From: Osmia lignaria lignaria
Taxonomy: Eukaryota; Arthropoda; Insecta; Hymenoptera; Megachilidae
NCBI RefSeq assembly: GCF_051020975.1
Contig: NW_027478160.1
Coordinates: forward strand, 5,292,001 to 5,356,000
DNA length: 64,000 nt
Direction: 5' to 3'
The translations under genes were made by a program, and so were the position numbers. The notes beneath the pieces were generated by a model, which saw nothing but the letters and a program-made list of their open reading frames with translations, made no database searches and had not been told where the DNA came from. Shown piece by piece: positions 1-11,500 of the stretch; within the stretch, counting starts at the first letter, position 1, and each line of letters begins with the position of its first letter.

Positions 1-230
1 GTGGCATTTGCAGCTCGCAATAGTGCAGAGTTATCGCAAAGAAAGGGGCCACGGTGTTTCTGTATCTCTATTATGTTGGTGCGGCTTCGGAACTTTTAAA
101 TATCTTGATATATCTCGAGAACTACGCATCTGATCAAAAAATATCATGGAACATAAAAAGTAGGAAACCTAATTTTCTACAAAAAAGGTCTCTTAACATT
201 TTGCCGTAGCTCGCTTCCTTTCCGAGATAT
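1..230 (+). repeat. Partial monomer at left edge of window
   Basis: The window begins at monomer position 93 (GTGGCATTTGCAG), so these 230 bp are the 3' part of a 322-bp unit. The tail has the AACCTAATTTTCTAC and GCCGTAGCTC variants, which are concentrated in the first 1.5 kb. It also carries CTTCCTTTCC in place of the usual CTTCGTTTCC just before the next unit. Confidence 0.95.
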
Positions 231-1840
231 TTGCAGATTTATCTCAAGGGAAGGGGCCTGACGGACATATTTCGAGATATTTCTTCTTTTTGTTGTTCTT
301 CTTCTGCACAGCTAAGCTGGAAGTGGCATTTGCAGCTCGCAATAGTGCAGAGTTACCTCAAAGAAAGGGGCCACGGTGTTTCTGTATCTCTATTATGTTG
401 GTGCCGCTTCGGAACTTTTAAGTATCAGGATATATCTCGAGAACTACGCATCTGATCAAAAAATATCATAGAACATAAAAAGTAGGAATCCTAATTTTCT
501 ACAAAAAAGGTCTCTTAACATTTTGCCGTAGCTCGCTTCGTTTCCGAGATATTTGCAGATTTATCTCAAGGGAAGGGGCCTGACGGACATATTTCCAGAT
601 ATTTCTTCTTCTTGTTGTTCTTCTTCTGCACAGCTAAGCTGGAAGTGGCATTTGCAGCTCGCAATAGTGCTGAGTTACCTCAAAGAAAGGGGCCACGGTG
701 ATTCTGTATCTCTATTATGTTGGTGCGGCTTCGGAACTTTTAAATATCTTGATATATCTCGAGAACTACGCATCTGATCAAAAAATCTCATAGAACATAA
801 AAAGTAGGAAACTTAATTCTCTACAAAAAAGGTCTCTTAACATTTTGCCATAGCTCGCTTCGTTTCCGAGATATTTGCAGATTTATCTCAAGGGAAGGGG
901 CCTGACGGACATATTTCGAGATATTTCTTCTTCTTGTTGTTCTTCTTCTGCACAGCTAAGCTGGAAGTGGCATTTGCAGCGCGCAATAGTGCAGAGTTAT
1001 CTCAAAGAAAGGGGCCACGGTGTTTCTGTATCTCTATTATGTTGGTGCGGCTTCGGAACTTTTAAATATCTTGATATATCTCGAGAACTACGCATCTGTT
1101 CAAAAAATATCATAGAACATAAAAAGTAGGAATCCTAATTTTCTACAAAAAAGGTCTCTTAACATTTTGCCGTAGCTCGCTTCGTTTCCGAGATATTTGC
1201 AGGTTTATCTCAAGGGAAGGGGCCTGACGGACATATTTCCAGATATTTCTTCTTCTTGTTGTTCTTCTTCTGCACAGCTAAGCTGGAAGTGGCATTTGCA
1301 GCTCGCAATAGTGCAGAGTTATCGCAAAGAAAGGGGCCACGGTGTTTCTGTATCTCTATTATGTTGGTGCGGCTTCGGAACTTTTAAATATCTTGATATA
1401 TCTCGAGAACTACGCATCTGATCAAAAAATATCATAGAACATAAAAAGTAGGAAACCTAATTTTCTACAAAAAAGTTCTCTTAACATTTTGCCGTAGCTC
1501 GCTTCGTTTCCGAGATATTTGCAGATTTATCTCAAGGGAAGGGGCCTGACGGACATATTTCGAAATATTTCTTATTCTTGTTGTTCTTCTTCTGCACAGC
1601 TAAGCTGGAAGTGGCATTTGCAGCTCGCAATAGTGCAGAGTTATCTCAAAGAAAGGGGCCACGGTGTTTCTGTATCTCTATTATGTTGGTGCCGCTTCGG
1701 AACTTTTAAATATCAGGATATATCTCGAGAACTACGCATCTGATCAAAAAATATCATAGGACATAAAAAGTAGGAAACTTAATTCTCTACAAAAATGGTG
1801 TCTTAGCATTTTGCCATAGCTCGCTTCGTTTCCGAGATAT

Positions 1841-3128
1841 TTGCAGATTTATCTCAAGGGAAGGGGCCTGACGGACATATTTCGAGATATTTCTTCTTCT
1901 TGTTGTTCTTCTTCTGCACAGCTAAGCTGGAAGTGGCATTTGCAGCTCGCAGTAGTGCAGAGTTATCTCAAAGAAAGGGGCCACGGTGTTTCTGTATCTC
2001 TATTATGTTGGTGCGGCTTCGGAACTTTTAAATATCTTGATATATCTCGAGAACTACGCATCTGATCAAAAAATATCGTAGAACATAAAAAGTAGGAAAC
2101 TTAAATCTCTACAAATAAGGTCTCTTAACATTTTGCCATAGCTCGCTTCGTTTCCGAGATATTTGCAGATTTATCTCAAGGGAAGGGGCCTGACGGACAT
2201 ATTTCGAGATATTTCTTCTTCTTGTTGTTCTTCTTCTGCACAGCTAAGCTGGAAGTGGCATTTGCAGCTCGCAATAGTGCAGAGTTACCTCAAAGAAAGG
2301 GGCCACGGTGTTTCTGTATCTCTATTATGTTGGTGCCGCTTCGGAACTTTTAAATATCAGGATATATCTCGAGAACTACGCATCTGATCAAAAAATATCA
2401 TAGAACATAAAAAGTAGGAAACTTAATTCTCTACAAAAAAGGTCTCTTAACATTTTGCCATAGCTCGCTTCGTTTCCGAGATATTTGCAGATTTATCTCA
2501 AGGGAAGGGGCCTGACGGACATATTTCGAGATATTTCTTCTTCTTGTTGTTCTTCTTCTGCACAGCTAAGCTGGAAGTGGCATTTGCAGCTCGCAGTAGT
2601 GCAGAGTTATCTCAAAGAATGGGGCCACGGTGTTTCTGTATCTCTATTATGTTGGTGCGGCTTCGGAACTTTTAAATATCTTGATATATCTCGAGAACTA
2701 CGCATCTGATCAAAAAATATCGTAGAACATAAAAAGTAGGAAACTTAAATCTCTACAAATAAGGTCTCTTAACATTTTGCCATAGCTCGCTTCGTTTCCG
2801 AGATATTTGCAGATTTATCTCAAGGGAAGGGGCCTGACGGACATATTTCGAGATATTTCTTCTTCTTGTTGTTCTTCTTCTGCACAGCTAAGCTGGAAGT
2901 GGCATTTGCAGCTCGCAATAGTGCAGAGTTACCTCAAAGAAAGGGGCCACGGTGTTTCTGTATCTCTATTATGTTGGTGCCGCTTCGGAACTTTTAAATA
3001 TCAGGATATATCTCGAGAACTACGCATCTGATCAAAAAATATCATAGAACATAAAAAGTAGGAAACTTAATTCTCTACAAAAAAGGTCTCTTAACATTTT
3101 GCCATAGCTCGCTTCGTTTCCGAGATAT
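1841..3128 (+). repeat. Tandem dimer HOR, 2 copies of 644 bp
   Basis: Units 1841 and 2485 share GCAGTAGTG, AATATCGTAG and TTAAATCTCTACAAATAAGG. Units 2163 and 2807 share GAGTTACCTC, GGTGCCGCTTC and ATATCAGGAT. The two 644-bp blocks (1841-2484 and 2485-3128) differ by one base that I can see: AAAGGGG becomes AATGGGG at about 2620. The unit at 1519 carries the same GGTGCCGCTTC and ATATCAGG marks, so the alternating pattern may begin earlier. Confidence 0.88.
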
Positions 3129-3450
3129 TTGCAGATTTATCTCAAGGGAAGGGGCCTGACGGACATATTTCGAGATATTTCTTCTTCTTGTTGTTCTTCT
3201 TCTGCACAGCTAAGCTGGAAGTGGCATTTGCAGCGCGCAATAGTGCAGAGTTATCTCAAAGAAAGGGGCCACGGTGTTTCTGTATCTCTATTATGTTGGT
3301 GCGGCTTCGGAACTTTTAAATATCTTGATATATCTCGAGAACTACGCATCCGATCAAAAAATATCATAGAACATAAAAAGTAGGAAACTTAATTCTCTAC
3401 AAAAAAGGTCTCTTAACATTTTGCCATAGCTTGCTTCGTTTCCGAGATAT

Positions 3451-4094
3451 TTGCAGATTTATCTCGAGGGAAGGGGCCTGACGGACATATTTCGAGATAT
3501 TTCTTCTTCTTGTTGTTCTTCTTCTGCACAGCTAAGCTGGAAGTGGCATTTCCAGCTCGCAATAGTGCAGAGTTATCTCAAAGAAAGGGGCCACGGTGTT
3601 TCTGTATCTCTATTATGTTGGTGCGGCTTCGGAACTTTTAAATATCTTGATATATCTCGAGAACTACGCATCTGATCGAAAAATATCATAGAACATAAAA
3701 AGTAGGAAACTTAATTCTCTACAAAAGAGGTCTCTTAACATTTTGCCATAGCTCGCTTCGTTTCCGAGATATTTGCAGATTTATCTCGAGGGAAGGGGCC
3801 TGACGGATATATTTCCAGATATTTCTTCTTCTTGTTGCTCTTCTTCTGCACAGCTAAGCTGGAAGTGGCATTTGCAGCTCGCAATAGTGCAGAGTTATCT
3901 CAAAGAAAGGGGCCACGGTGTTTCTGTATCTCTATTATGTTGGTGCGGCTTCGGAACTTTTAAATATCTTGATATATCTCGAGAACTACGCATCTGATCG
4001 AAAAATATCATAGAACATAAAAAGTAGGAAACTTAATTCTCTACAAAAGAGGTCTCTTAACATTTTGCCATAGCTCGCTTCGTTTCCGAGATAT
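3451..4094 (+). repeat. Pair of sister monomers
   Basis: Units 3451 and 3773 share three marks that are rare elsewhere together: TTATCTCGAGGG near the start, CTGATCGAAAAA in the tail and CTACAAAAGAGG. They look like a recent single-unit duplication followed by point changes, for example CATTTCCAG against CATTTGCAG. Confidence 0.7.
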
Positions 4095-4417
4095 TTGCAG
4101 ATTTATCTCAAGGGAAGGGGCCTGACGGACATATTTCGAGATATTTCTTCTTTTTGTTGTTCTTCTTCTGCACAGCTAAGCTGGAAGTGGCATTTGCAGC
4201 TCGCAATAGTGCAGAGTTATCTCAAAGAAAGGGGCCACGGTGTTTCTGTATCTCTATTATGTTGGTGCGGCTTCGGAACTTTCAAATATCTTGATATATC
4301 TCGAGCACTACGCATCTGATCAAAAAATATCATAGAACATAAAAAGTAGGAGTCCTAATTTTCTACAAAAAAGGTCTCTTAACATTTTGCCGTAGCTCGC
4401 TTTGTTTCCGAGATATT

Positions 4418-4558
4418 TGCAGATTTATCTCAAGGGAAGGGGCCTGACGGACATATTTCGAGATATTTCTTCTTCTTGTTGTTCTTCTTCTGCACAGCTA
4501 AGCTGGAAGTGGCATTTGCAGCTCGCAATAGTGCAGAGTTATCTCAAAGAAAGGGGCC
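4418..4558 (+). repeat. Internal direct repeat inside the monomer (offset 114 bp)
   Basis: Monomer positions 2-28 (here 4418-4444) match positions 116-142 (here 4532-4558) at 24 of 27 bases by my hand alignment. The shared core is GCAGA-TTATCTCAA followed by AAGGGGCC. After a 2-bp gap both continue with ACGG. Upstream, both copies are preceded by AGCTCGC at different distances. The pattern is present in nearly every unit, so it predates amplification of the array. It suggests that the 322-bp unit itself grew from a shorter duplicated module; that step is inference. Confidence 0.75.
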
Positions 4559-4627
4559 ACGGTGTTTCTGTATCTCTATTATGTTGGTGCGGCTTCGGAA
4601 CTTTTAAATATCTTGATATATCTCGAG
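4457..4627. repeat. Imperfect inverted repeat within each monomer (GAGATAT / ATATCTC arms)
   Basis: Positions 41-53 (TTCGAGATATTTC, here 4457-4469) pair as an inverted repeat with positions 199-211 (GATATATCTCGAG, here 4615-4627). The match is 11 of 13 in this unit, and 12 of 13 in units whose second arm reads GATATATCTCGAA. The loop is about 145 bp. A further GAGATAT in direct orientation lies at the end of the unit. The arms are visible in almost all copies; a structural role is not established. Confidence 0.6.
4467..4491 (+). repeat. TTC/TTG trinucleotide tract within each monomer
   Basis: Every monomer carries a 25-bp pyrimidine-rich run of TTC repeats interrupted by TTGTTG at positions 51-75; this is the copy in the representative unit. 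Variants include TTCTCGTTG (common at 30.8-48 kb), TTCCTC in place of TTCTTC (the QIQ-type units), and TTGTTCTTG or TTGTTGTTG forms. It is the only place in the window where I detect a change of monomer length. Confidence 0.85.
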
Positions 4628-5704
4628 AACTACGCATCTGATCAAAAAATATCATAGAACATAAAAAGTAGGAAACTTAATTCTCTACAAAAAAGGTCGC
4701 TTAACATTTTGCCATAGCTCGCTTCGTTTCCGAGATATTTGCATATTTATCTCAAGGGAAGGGGCCTGACGGACATATTTCGAGATATTTCTTCTTCTTG
4801 TTGTTCTTCTTCTGCACAGCTAAGCTGGAAGTGGCATTTGCGGCTCGCACTAGTGCAGAGTTATCTCAAAGAAAGGGGCCACGGTGTTTCTGTATCTCTA
4901 TTATGTTGGTGCGGCTACGGAACTTTTAAATATATCGATATATCTCGAAAACTACGCTTCTGATCAAAAAATATCATAGAACATAAATTGTAGGAAACAT
5001 AATTCTCTACAAAAAAGGTCTCTCAACATTTTGCCATAGCTCGCTTCGTTTCCGAGATATTTGCAGATATATCTCAAGGGCAGGGGCCTGACGGACATAT
5101 TTCGAGATATTTCTTCTTCTTGTTGTTCTTCTTCTGCACAGCTAAGCTGGAAGTGGCATTTGCAGCTCGCAATAGTGCAGAGTTATCTCAAAGAAAGGGG
5201 CCACGGTGTTTCTGTATCTCTATTATGTTGGTGCGGCTTCGGAACTTTTAAATATCTTGATATATCTCGAGAACTACGCATCTGATCGAAAAATATCATA
5301 GAACATAAAAAGTAGGAAACTTAATTCTCTACAAAAGAGGTCTCTTAACATTTTGCCATAGCTCGCTTCGTTTCCGAGATATTTGCAGATTTATCTCAAG
5401 GGAAGGGGCCTGACGGACATATTTCGAGATATTTCTTCTTCTTGTTGTTCTTCTTCTGCACAGCTAAGCTGGAAGTGGCATTTACAGCTCGCAATAGTGC
5501 AGAGTTATCTCAAAGAAAGGGGCCACGGTGTTTCTGTATCTCTATTATGTTGGTGCGGCTTCGGAACTTTTAAATATCTTGATATATCTCGAGAACTACG
5601 CATCTGAGCAAAAAATATCATAGAACATGAAAAGTAGGAAACTTAATTCTCTACAAAAAAGATCTCTTAACATTTTGCCGTAGCTCTCTTCGTTTCCGAG
5701 ATAT

Positions 5705-6670
5705 TTGCAGATATATCTCAAGGGAAGGGGCCTGACGGACATATTTCGAGATATTTCTTCTTCTTGTTGTTCTTCTTCTGCACAGCTAAGCTGGAAGTGG
5801 CATTTGCAGCTCGCAATAGTGCAGAGTTATCTCAAAGAAAGGGGCCACGGTGTTTCTGTATCTCTATTATGTTGGTGCGGCTTCGGAACTTTTAAATATC
5901 TTGATATATCTCGAGAACTACGCATCTGAGCAAAAAATATCATAGAACATGAAAAGTAGGAAACTTAATTCTCTACAAAAAAGATCTCTTAACATTTTGC
6001 CGTAGCTCTCTTCGTTTCCGAGATATTTGCAGATATATCTCAAGGGAAGGGGCCTGACGTACATATTTCGAGATATTTCTTCTTCTTGTTGTTCTTCTTC
6101 TGCACAGCTAAGCTGGAAGTGGCATTTGCAGCTCGCAATAGTGCAGAGTTATCTCAAAGAAAGGGGCCACGGTGTTTCTGTATCTCTATTATGTTGGTGC
6201 GGCTTCGGAACTTTTAAATATCTTGATATATCTCGAGAACTACGCATCTGATCAAAAAATATCATAGAACATAAAAAGTAGGAAACTTAATTCTCTACAA
6301 AAAAGGTCGCTTAACATTTTGCCATAGCTCGCTTCGTTTCCGAGATATTTGCATATTTATCTCAAGGGAAGGGGCCTGACGGACATATTTCGAGATATTT
6401 CTTCTTCTTGTTGTTCTTCTTCTGCACAGCTAAGCTGGAAGTGGCATTTGCGGCTCGCACTAGTGCAGAGTTATCCCAAAGAAAGGGGCCACGGTGTTTC
6501 TGTATCTCTATTATGTTGGTGCGGCTTCGGAACTTTTGCATATCTCGATATATCTGGAAAACTACGCTTCTGATCAAAAAATATCATAGAACATAAATTG
6601 TAGGAAACATAATTCTCTACAAAAAAGGTCTCTTAACATTTTGCCATAGCTCGCTTCGTTTCCGAGATAT
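5705..6670 (+). repeat. 3-monomer block repeated 7 units downstream
   Basis: The order is a unit with tail TCTGAGCAAA and AACATGAAAAG, then a unit followed by GGTCGCTTAAC, then a unit beginning TTGCATATT with CGGCTCGCACTAG. It recurs at 7959-8924, an offset of 2254 bp or 7 monomers. The third unit type (TTGCATATT with CACTAG) is also present at 4739. Unit 5383 shares the GAGCAAA and CATGAAAAG tail with unit 5705. Confidence 0.72.
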
Positions 6671-7314
6671 TTGCAGATTTATCTCAAGGGAAGGGTGCTG
6701 ATGGACATATTTCGAGATATTTCTTCTTCTTGTTGTTCTTTTTCTGCACAGCTAAACTGGAAGTGGCATTTCCAGCTCGCAATCGTGCAGAGTTATCTCA
6801 AAGAAAGGGGCCACGGTGTTTCTGTATCTCTATTATGTTGGTGCGGCTTCGGAACTTTTAAATATCTTGATATATCTCGATAACTACGCCTCTGATCGAA
6901 AAATATCATAGAACATAAAAAGTAGGAAACTTAATTCTCTACAAAAAAAGTCTCTTAACATTTTGCCATAGCACGCTTCGTTTCCGAGATATTTGCAGAT
7001 TTATCTCAAGGGAAGGGGCCTGACGGACATATTTCGAGATATTTCTTCTTCTTGTTGTTCTTCTTCTGCACAGCTAAGCTGGAAGTGGCATTTGCGGCTC
7101 GCACTAGTGCAGAGTTATCTCAAAGAAAGGAGCCACGGTGTTTCTGTATCTCTATTATGTTGGTGCGGCTTCGGAACTTTTAAATATCTCGATATATCTC
7201 GAAAACTACGCTTCTGATCAAAAAATATCATAGAACATAAATTGTAGGAAACATAATTCTCTACAAGAAACGTCTCTTAGCATTTTGCCATAGCTCGCTT
7301 CGTTTCCGAGATAT

Positions 7315-7958
7315 TTGCAGATTCAGCTCAAAGGAACGGGCCTGACGGACATATTTCGAGATACTTCTTCTTCTTGTTGTTCTTCCTCTGCACAGCTAAG
7401 CTGGAAGTGGCATTTGCAGCTCGCAATAGTGCAGAGTTATCTCAAAGAAAGGGGCCACGGTGTTTCTGTATCTCTATTATGTTGGTGCGGCTTCGGAACT
7501 TTTAAATATCTCGATATATCTCGAAAACTACGCTTCTGATCAAAAAATATCATAGAACATAAATTGTAGGAAACATAATTCTCTACAAGAAACGTCTCTT
7601 AGCATTTTGCCATAGCTCGCTTCGTTTCCGAGATATTTGCAGATTCAGCTCAAAGGAACGGGCCTGACGGACATATTTCGAGATACTTCTTCTTCTTGTT
7701 GTTCTTCCTCTGCACAGCTAAGCTGGAAGTGGCATTTGCAGCTCGCAATAGTGCAGAGTTATCTCAAAGAAAGGGGCCACGGTGTTTCTGTATCTCTATT
7801 ATGTTGGTGCGGCTTCGGAACTTTTAAATATCTTGATATATCTCGAGAACTACGCGTCTCATCAAAAAATATCATAGAACGTAAAAAGTAGGAAACATAA
7901 TTCTGTACAAAAAAGGTCTCTTAACATTTTGCCATAGCTCGCTTCGTTTCCGAGATAT
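7315..7958 (+). repeat. Sister pair of QIQ-type monomers
   Basis: Units 7315 and 7637 are the first in the window with ATTCAGCTCAAAGGAACGGG at the start, together with GAGATACTTC and TTCCTCTGCAC. They are nearly identical to each other through the front two thirds and then end in different tail haplotypes: GAAAACTACGCTTCTG against GAGAACTACGCGTCTC. That marks an exchange inside the second unit. Confidence 0.75.
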
Positions 7959-8924
7959 TTGCAGATTTATCTCAAGGGAAGGGGCCTGACGGACATATTT
8001 CGAGATATTTCTTCTTCTTGTTGTTCTTCTTCTGCACAGCTAAGCTGGAAGTGGCATTTACAGCTCGCAATAGTGCAGAGTTATCTCAAAGAAAGGGGCC
8101 ACGATGTTTCTGTATCTCTATTGTGTTGGTGCGGCTTCGGAACTTTTAAATATCTTGATATATCTCGAGAACTACGCATCTGAGCAAAAAATATCATAGA
8201 ACATGAAAAGTAGGAAACTTAATTCTCTACAAAAAAGATCTCTTAACATTTTGCCGTAGCTCTCTTCGTTTCCGAGATATTTGCAGATATATCTCAAGGG
8301 AAGGGGCCTGACGGACATATTTCGAGATATTTCTTCTTCTTGTTGTTCTTCTTCTGCACAGCTAAGCTGGAAGTGGCATTTCCAGCTCGCAATAGTGCAG
8401 AGTTATCTCAAAGAAAGGGGCCACGGTGTTTCTGTATCTCTATTATGTTGGTGCGGCTTCGGAACTTTTAAATATCTTGATATATCTCGAGAACTACGCA
8501 TCTGATCAAAAAATATCATAGAACATAAAAAGTAGGAAACTTAATTCTCTACAAAAAAGGTCGCTTAACATTTTGCCATAGCTCGCTTCGTTTCCGAGAT
8601 ATTTGCATATTTATCTCAAGGGAAGGGGCCTGACGGACATATTTCGAGATATTTCTTCTTCTTGTTGTTCTTCTTCTGCACAGCTAAGCTGGAAGTGGCA
8701 TTTGCGGCTCGCACTAGTGCAGAGTTATCTCAAAGAAAGGGGCCACGGTGTTTCTGTATCTCTATTATGTTGGTGCGGCTTCGGAACTTTTAAATATCTC
8801 GATATATCTCGAAAACTACGCTTCTGATCAAAAAATATCATAGAACATAAATTGTAGCAAACATAATTCTCTACAAAAAAGGTCTCTTAACATTTTGCCA
8901 TAGCTCGCTTCGTTTCCGAGATAT
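7959..8924 (+). repeat. Second copy of the 5705-6670 block
   Basis: It has the same unit order and tail marks as 5705-6670. Small differences are GGGGCCACGATG and ATTGTGTTGG in the first unit, and TGTAGCAAAC in the tail of the third. This block leads directly into the 8-mer HOR that starts at 8925. Confidence 0.7.
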
Positions 8925-11500
8925 TTGCAGATATATCTCAAGGGAAGGGGCCTGACGGGCATATTTCGAGATATTTCTTCTTCTTGTTGTTCTTCTTCTG
9001 CACAGCTAAGCTGGAAGTGGCATTTACAGCTCGCAATAGTGCAGAGTTATCTCAAAGAAAGGGGCCACGGTGTTTCTGTATCTCTATTATGTTGGTGCGG
9101 CTTCGGAACTTTTAAATATCTTGATATATCTCGCGAACTACGCATCCGATCAAAAAATATCATAGAACATGAAAAGTAGGAAACTTAATTCTCTACAAAA
9201 AAGGTCTCTTAACATTTTGCCATAGCTCTCTTCGTTTCCGAGATATTTGCAGATATATCTCAAGGGAAGGGGCCTGACGGACATATTTCGAGATATTTCT
9301 TCTTCTTGTTGTTCTTCTTCTGCACAGCTAAGCTGGAAGTGGCATTTGCGGCTCGCACTAGTGCAGAGTTATCTCAAAGAAAGGGGCCACGGTGTTTCTG
9401 TATCTCTATTATGTTGGTGCGTCTTCGGAACTTTTAAATATCTCGATATATCTCGAAAACTACGCTTCTGATCAAAAAATATCATAGAACATAAATTGTA
9501 GGAAACATAATTCTCTACAAAAAACGTCTCTTAACATTTTGCCATAGCTCGTTTCGTTTCCGAGATATTTGCAGATTCAGCTCAAAGGAACTGGCCTGAC
9601 GGACATATTTCGAGATATTTCTTCTTCTTGTTGTTCTTCCTCTGAACAGCTAAGCTGGAAGTGGCATTTGCAGCTCGCAATAGTGCAGAGTTATCTCAAA
9701 GAAAGGGGCCACGGTGTTTCTGTATCTCTATTATGTTGGTGCGGCTTCGGAACTTTTAAATATCTTGATATATCTCGAGAACTACGCATCTGATCAAAAA
9801 ATATCATAGAACATAAAAAGTAGGAAACTTAATTCTCTACAAAAAAGGTCTCTTAACATTTTGCCATAGCTCGCTTCGTTTCCGAGATATTTGCATATTT
9901 ATCTCAAGGGAAGATGCCTGACGGACATATTTCGAGATATTTCTTCTTCTTGTTGTTCTTCTTCTGCACAGCTAAGCTGGAAGTGGCATTTACAGCTCGC
10001 AATAGTGCAGAGTTATCTCAAAGAAAGGGGCCACGGTGTTTCTGTATCTCTATTATGTTGGTGCTGCTTCGGAACTTTTAAATATCTTGATATATCTCGA
10101 GAACTACGCATCTGATCAAAAAATATCATAGAACATGAAAAGTAGGAAACTTAATTCTCTACAAAAAAGGTCTCTTAACATTTTGCCATAGCTCTCTTCG
10201 TTTCCGAGATATTTGCAGATTTATCTCAAGGGAAGGGGCCTGACGGACATATTTCGAGATATTTCTTCTTCTTGTTGTTCTTCTTCTGCACAGCTAAGCT
10301 CGAAGTGGCATTTACAGCTCGCAATAGTGCAGAGTTATCTCAAAGAAAGAGGCCACGGTGTTTCTGTACCTCTATTATGTTGGTGCAGCTTCGGAACTTT
10401 TAAATATCTTGATATATCTCGAGAACTACGCATCTGATCAAAAAATATCATCGAACATAAAAAGTAGGAAACTTAATTCTCTACAAAAAAGGTCTCTTAA
10501 CATTTTGCCATAGCTCGCTTCGTTTCCGAGATATTTGCAGATTTATCTCAAGGGAAGTGGCCTGACGGACATATTTCGAGATATTTCTTCTTCTTGTTGT
10601 TCTTCTTCTGCACAGCTAAGCTGGAAGTGGCATTTGCAGCTCGCCAGAGTGCAGAGTTATCCCAAAGAAAGGGGCCACGGTGTTTCTGTATCTCTATTAT
10701 GTTGGTGCGGCTTCGGAACTTTTACATATCTCGATATATCTCGAAAACTACGCTTCTGATCAAAAAATATCATAGAACATAAATTGTAGGAAACATAATT
10801 CTCTACCAAAAAGGTCTCTTAACATTTTGCCATAGCTCATTTCGTTTCCGAGATATTTGCAGATATATCTCAAGGGAAGGGTCCTGACGGGCATATTTCG
10901 AGATATTTCTTCTTCTTGTTGTTCTTCTTCTGCACAGCTAAGCTGGAAGTGGCATTTACAGCTCGCAATAGTGCAGAGTTATCTCAAAGAAAGGGGCCAC
11001 GGTGTTTCTGTATCTCTATTATGTTGGTGCGTCTTCGGAACTTTTAAATATCTCGATATATCTCGAAAACTACGCTTCTGATCAAAAAATATCATAGAAC
11101 ATAAATTGTAGGAAACATAATTCTCTACAAAAAACGTCTCTTAACATTTTGCCATAGCTCGTTTCGTTTCCGAGATATTTGCAAATTCAGCTCAAAGGAA
11201 CTGGCCTGACGGACATATTTCGAGATATTTCTTCTTCTTGTTGTTCTTCCTCTGAACAGCTAAGCTGGAAGTGGCATTTGCGGCTCGCACTAGTGCAGAG
11301 TTATCTCAAAGAAAGGGGCCACGGTGTTTCTGTATCTCTATTATGTTGGTGCGGCTTCGGAACTTTTAAATATCTCGATATATCTCGAAAACTACGCTTC
11401 TGATCAAAAAATATCATAGAACACAAATTGTAGCAAACATAATTCTCTACAAAAAAGGTCGCTTAACATTTTGCCATAGCTCGCTTCGTTTCCGAGATAT
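8925..11500 (+). repeat. 8-mer HOR (2576 bp)
   Basis: Ordered marks: 8925 GACGGGCAT; 9247 GGTGCGTCTTC; 9569 GGAACTGG with CTCTGAACAG; 9891 GAAGATGCCTG with GGTGCTGCTTC; 10213 AGCTCGAAG with GGTGCAGCTTC; 10535 GAAGTGGCC with TTATCCCAAAG; 10857 and 11179 are hybrid units. The first six units recur in the same order in the next HOR. The extra two are chimeric, so the 8-mer looks like the 6-mer plus an inserted hybrid pair, or the 6-mer looks like a deletion product. Confidence 0.82.

Larger units (their letters stand above)
4417..4738 (+). repeat. Representative 322-bp monomer
   Basis: This unit is close to the consensus I read across the array. The only departures noticed are GGTCGC for GGTCTC near its end and TTTGTTT for TTCGTTT just upstream. 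Layout by monomer position: 1-40, TTGCAGAT followed by a purine-rich AAGGGAAGGGG stretch; 41-53, TTCGAGATATTTC; 51-75, a TTC/TTG trinucleotide tract; 78-90, a short CAGCT-A-AGCTG dyad; 116-146, a second copy of the purine-rich segment; 187-213, AT-rich with ATATCTCGAG; 222-280, A-rich with two A6 runs; 295-322, GCCATAGCTCGCTTCGTTTCCGAG. GC content of the consensus is about 39%. Positions 1-225 form an open frame starting at TTG. It has no ATG and no plausible translation signal, so it is not called as a gene. Confidence 0.93.

Noticed and set aside
231..455. Small protein of 74 residues encoded once per monomer on the + strand
   Set aside because: It begins at TTG with no ATG in frame and no ribosome-binding or Kozak context. 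Stops and lost starts occur without consequence, amino-acid changes are common, and the whole frame is part of a non-coding tandem repeat. No protein family is recognised.
4600..4625. TATA-type promoter at TTTTAAATATC / GATATATC
   Set aside because: AT-rich words are expected at this base composition and no linked promoter element or gene follows. Satellite transcription cannot be judged from sequence alone.
4705..4738. CENP-B box in the CTTCGTTTCCGAGATAT segment at the end of each monomer
   Set aside because: Only the TTCG of the core pattern (TTCG, A, CGGG) matches; the central A and the CGGG half are absent.
4417..4738. tRNA-derived origin or RNA polymerase III promoter (TAGCTCGCTTCG as box A, GGCTTCGGAAC as box B)
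   Set aside because: Both are poor matches to box A and box B, and their spacing within or across units is far from that of tRNA-derived elements. No terminator arrangement or A-tail is present.
6408..6596. Second-frame + strand open reading frames of 62-97 codons in some units
   Set aside because: They overlap the other frame, start at TTG inside the trinucleotide tract, and are present only where CATATCTCG replaces TAAATATC. They are shadows of the repeat.
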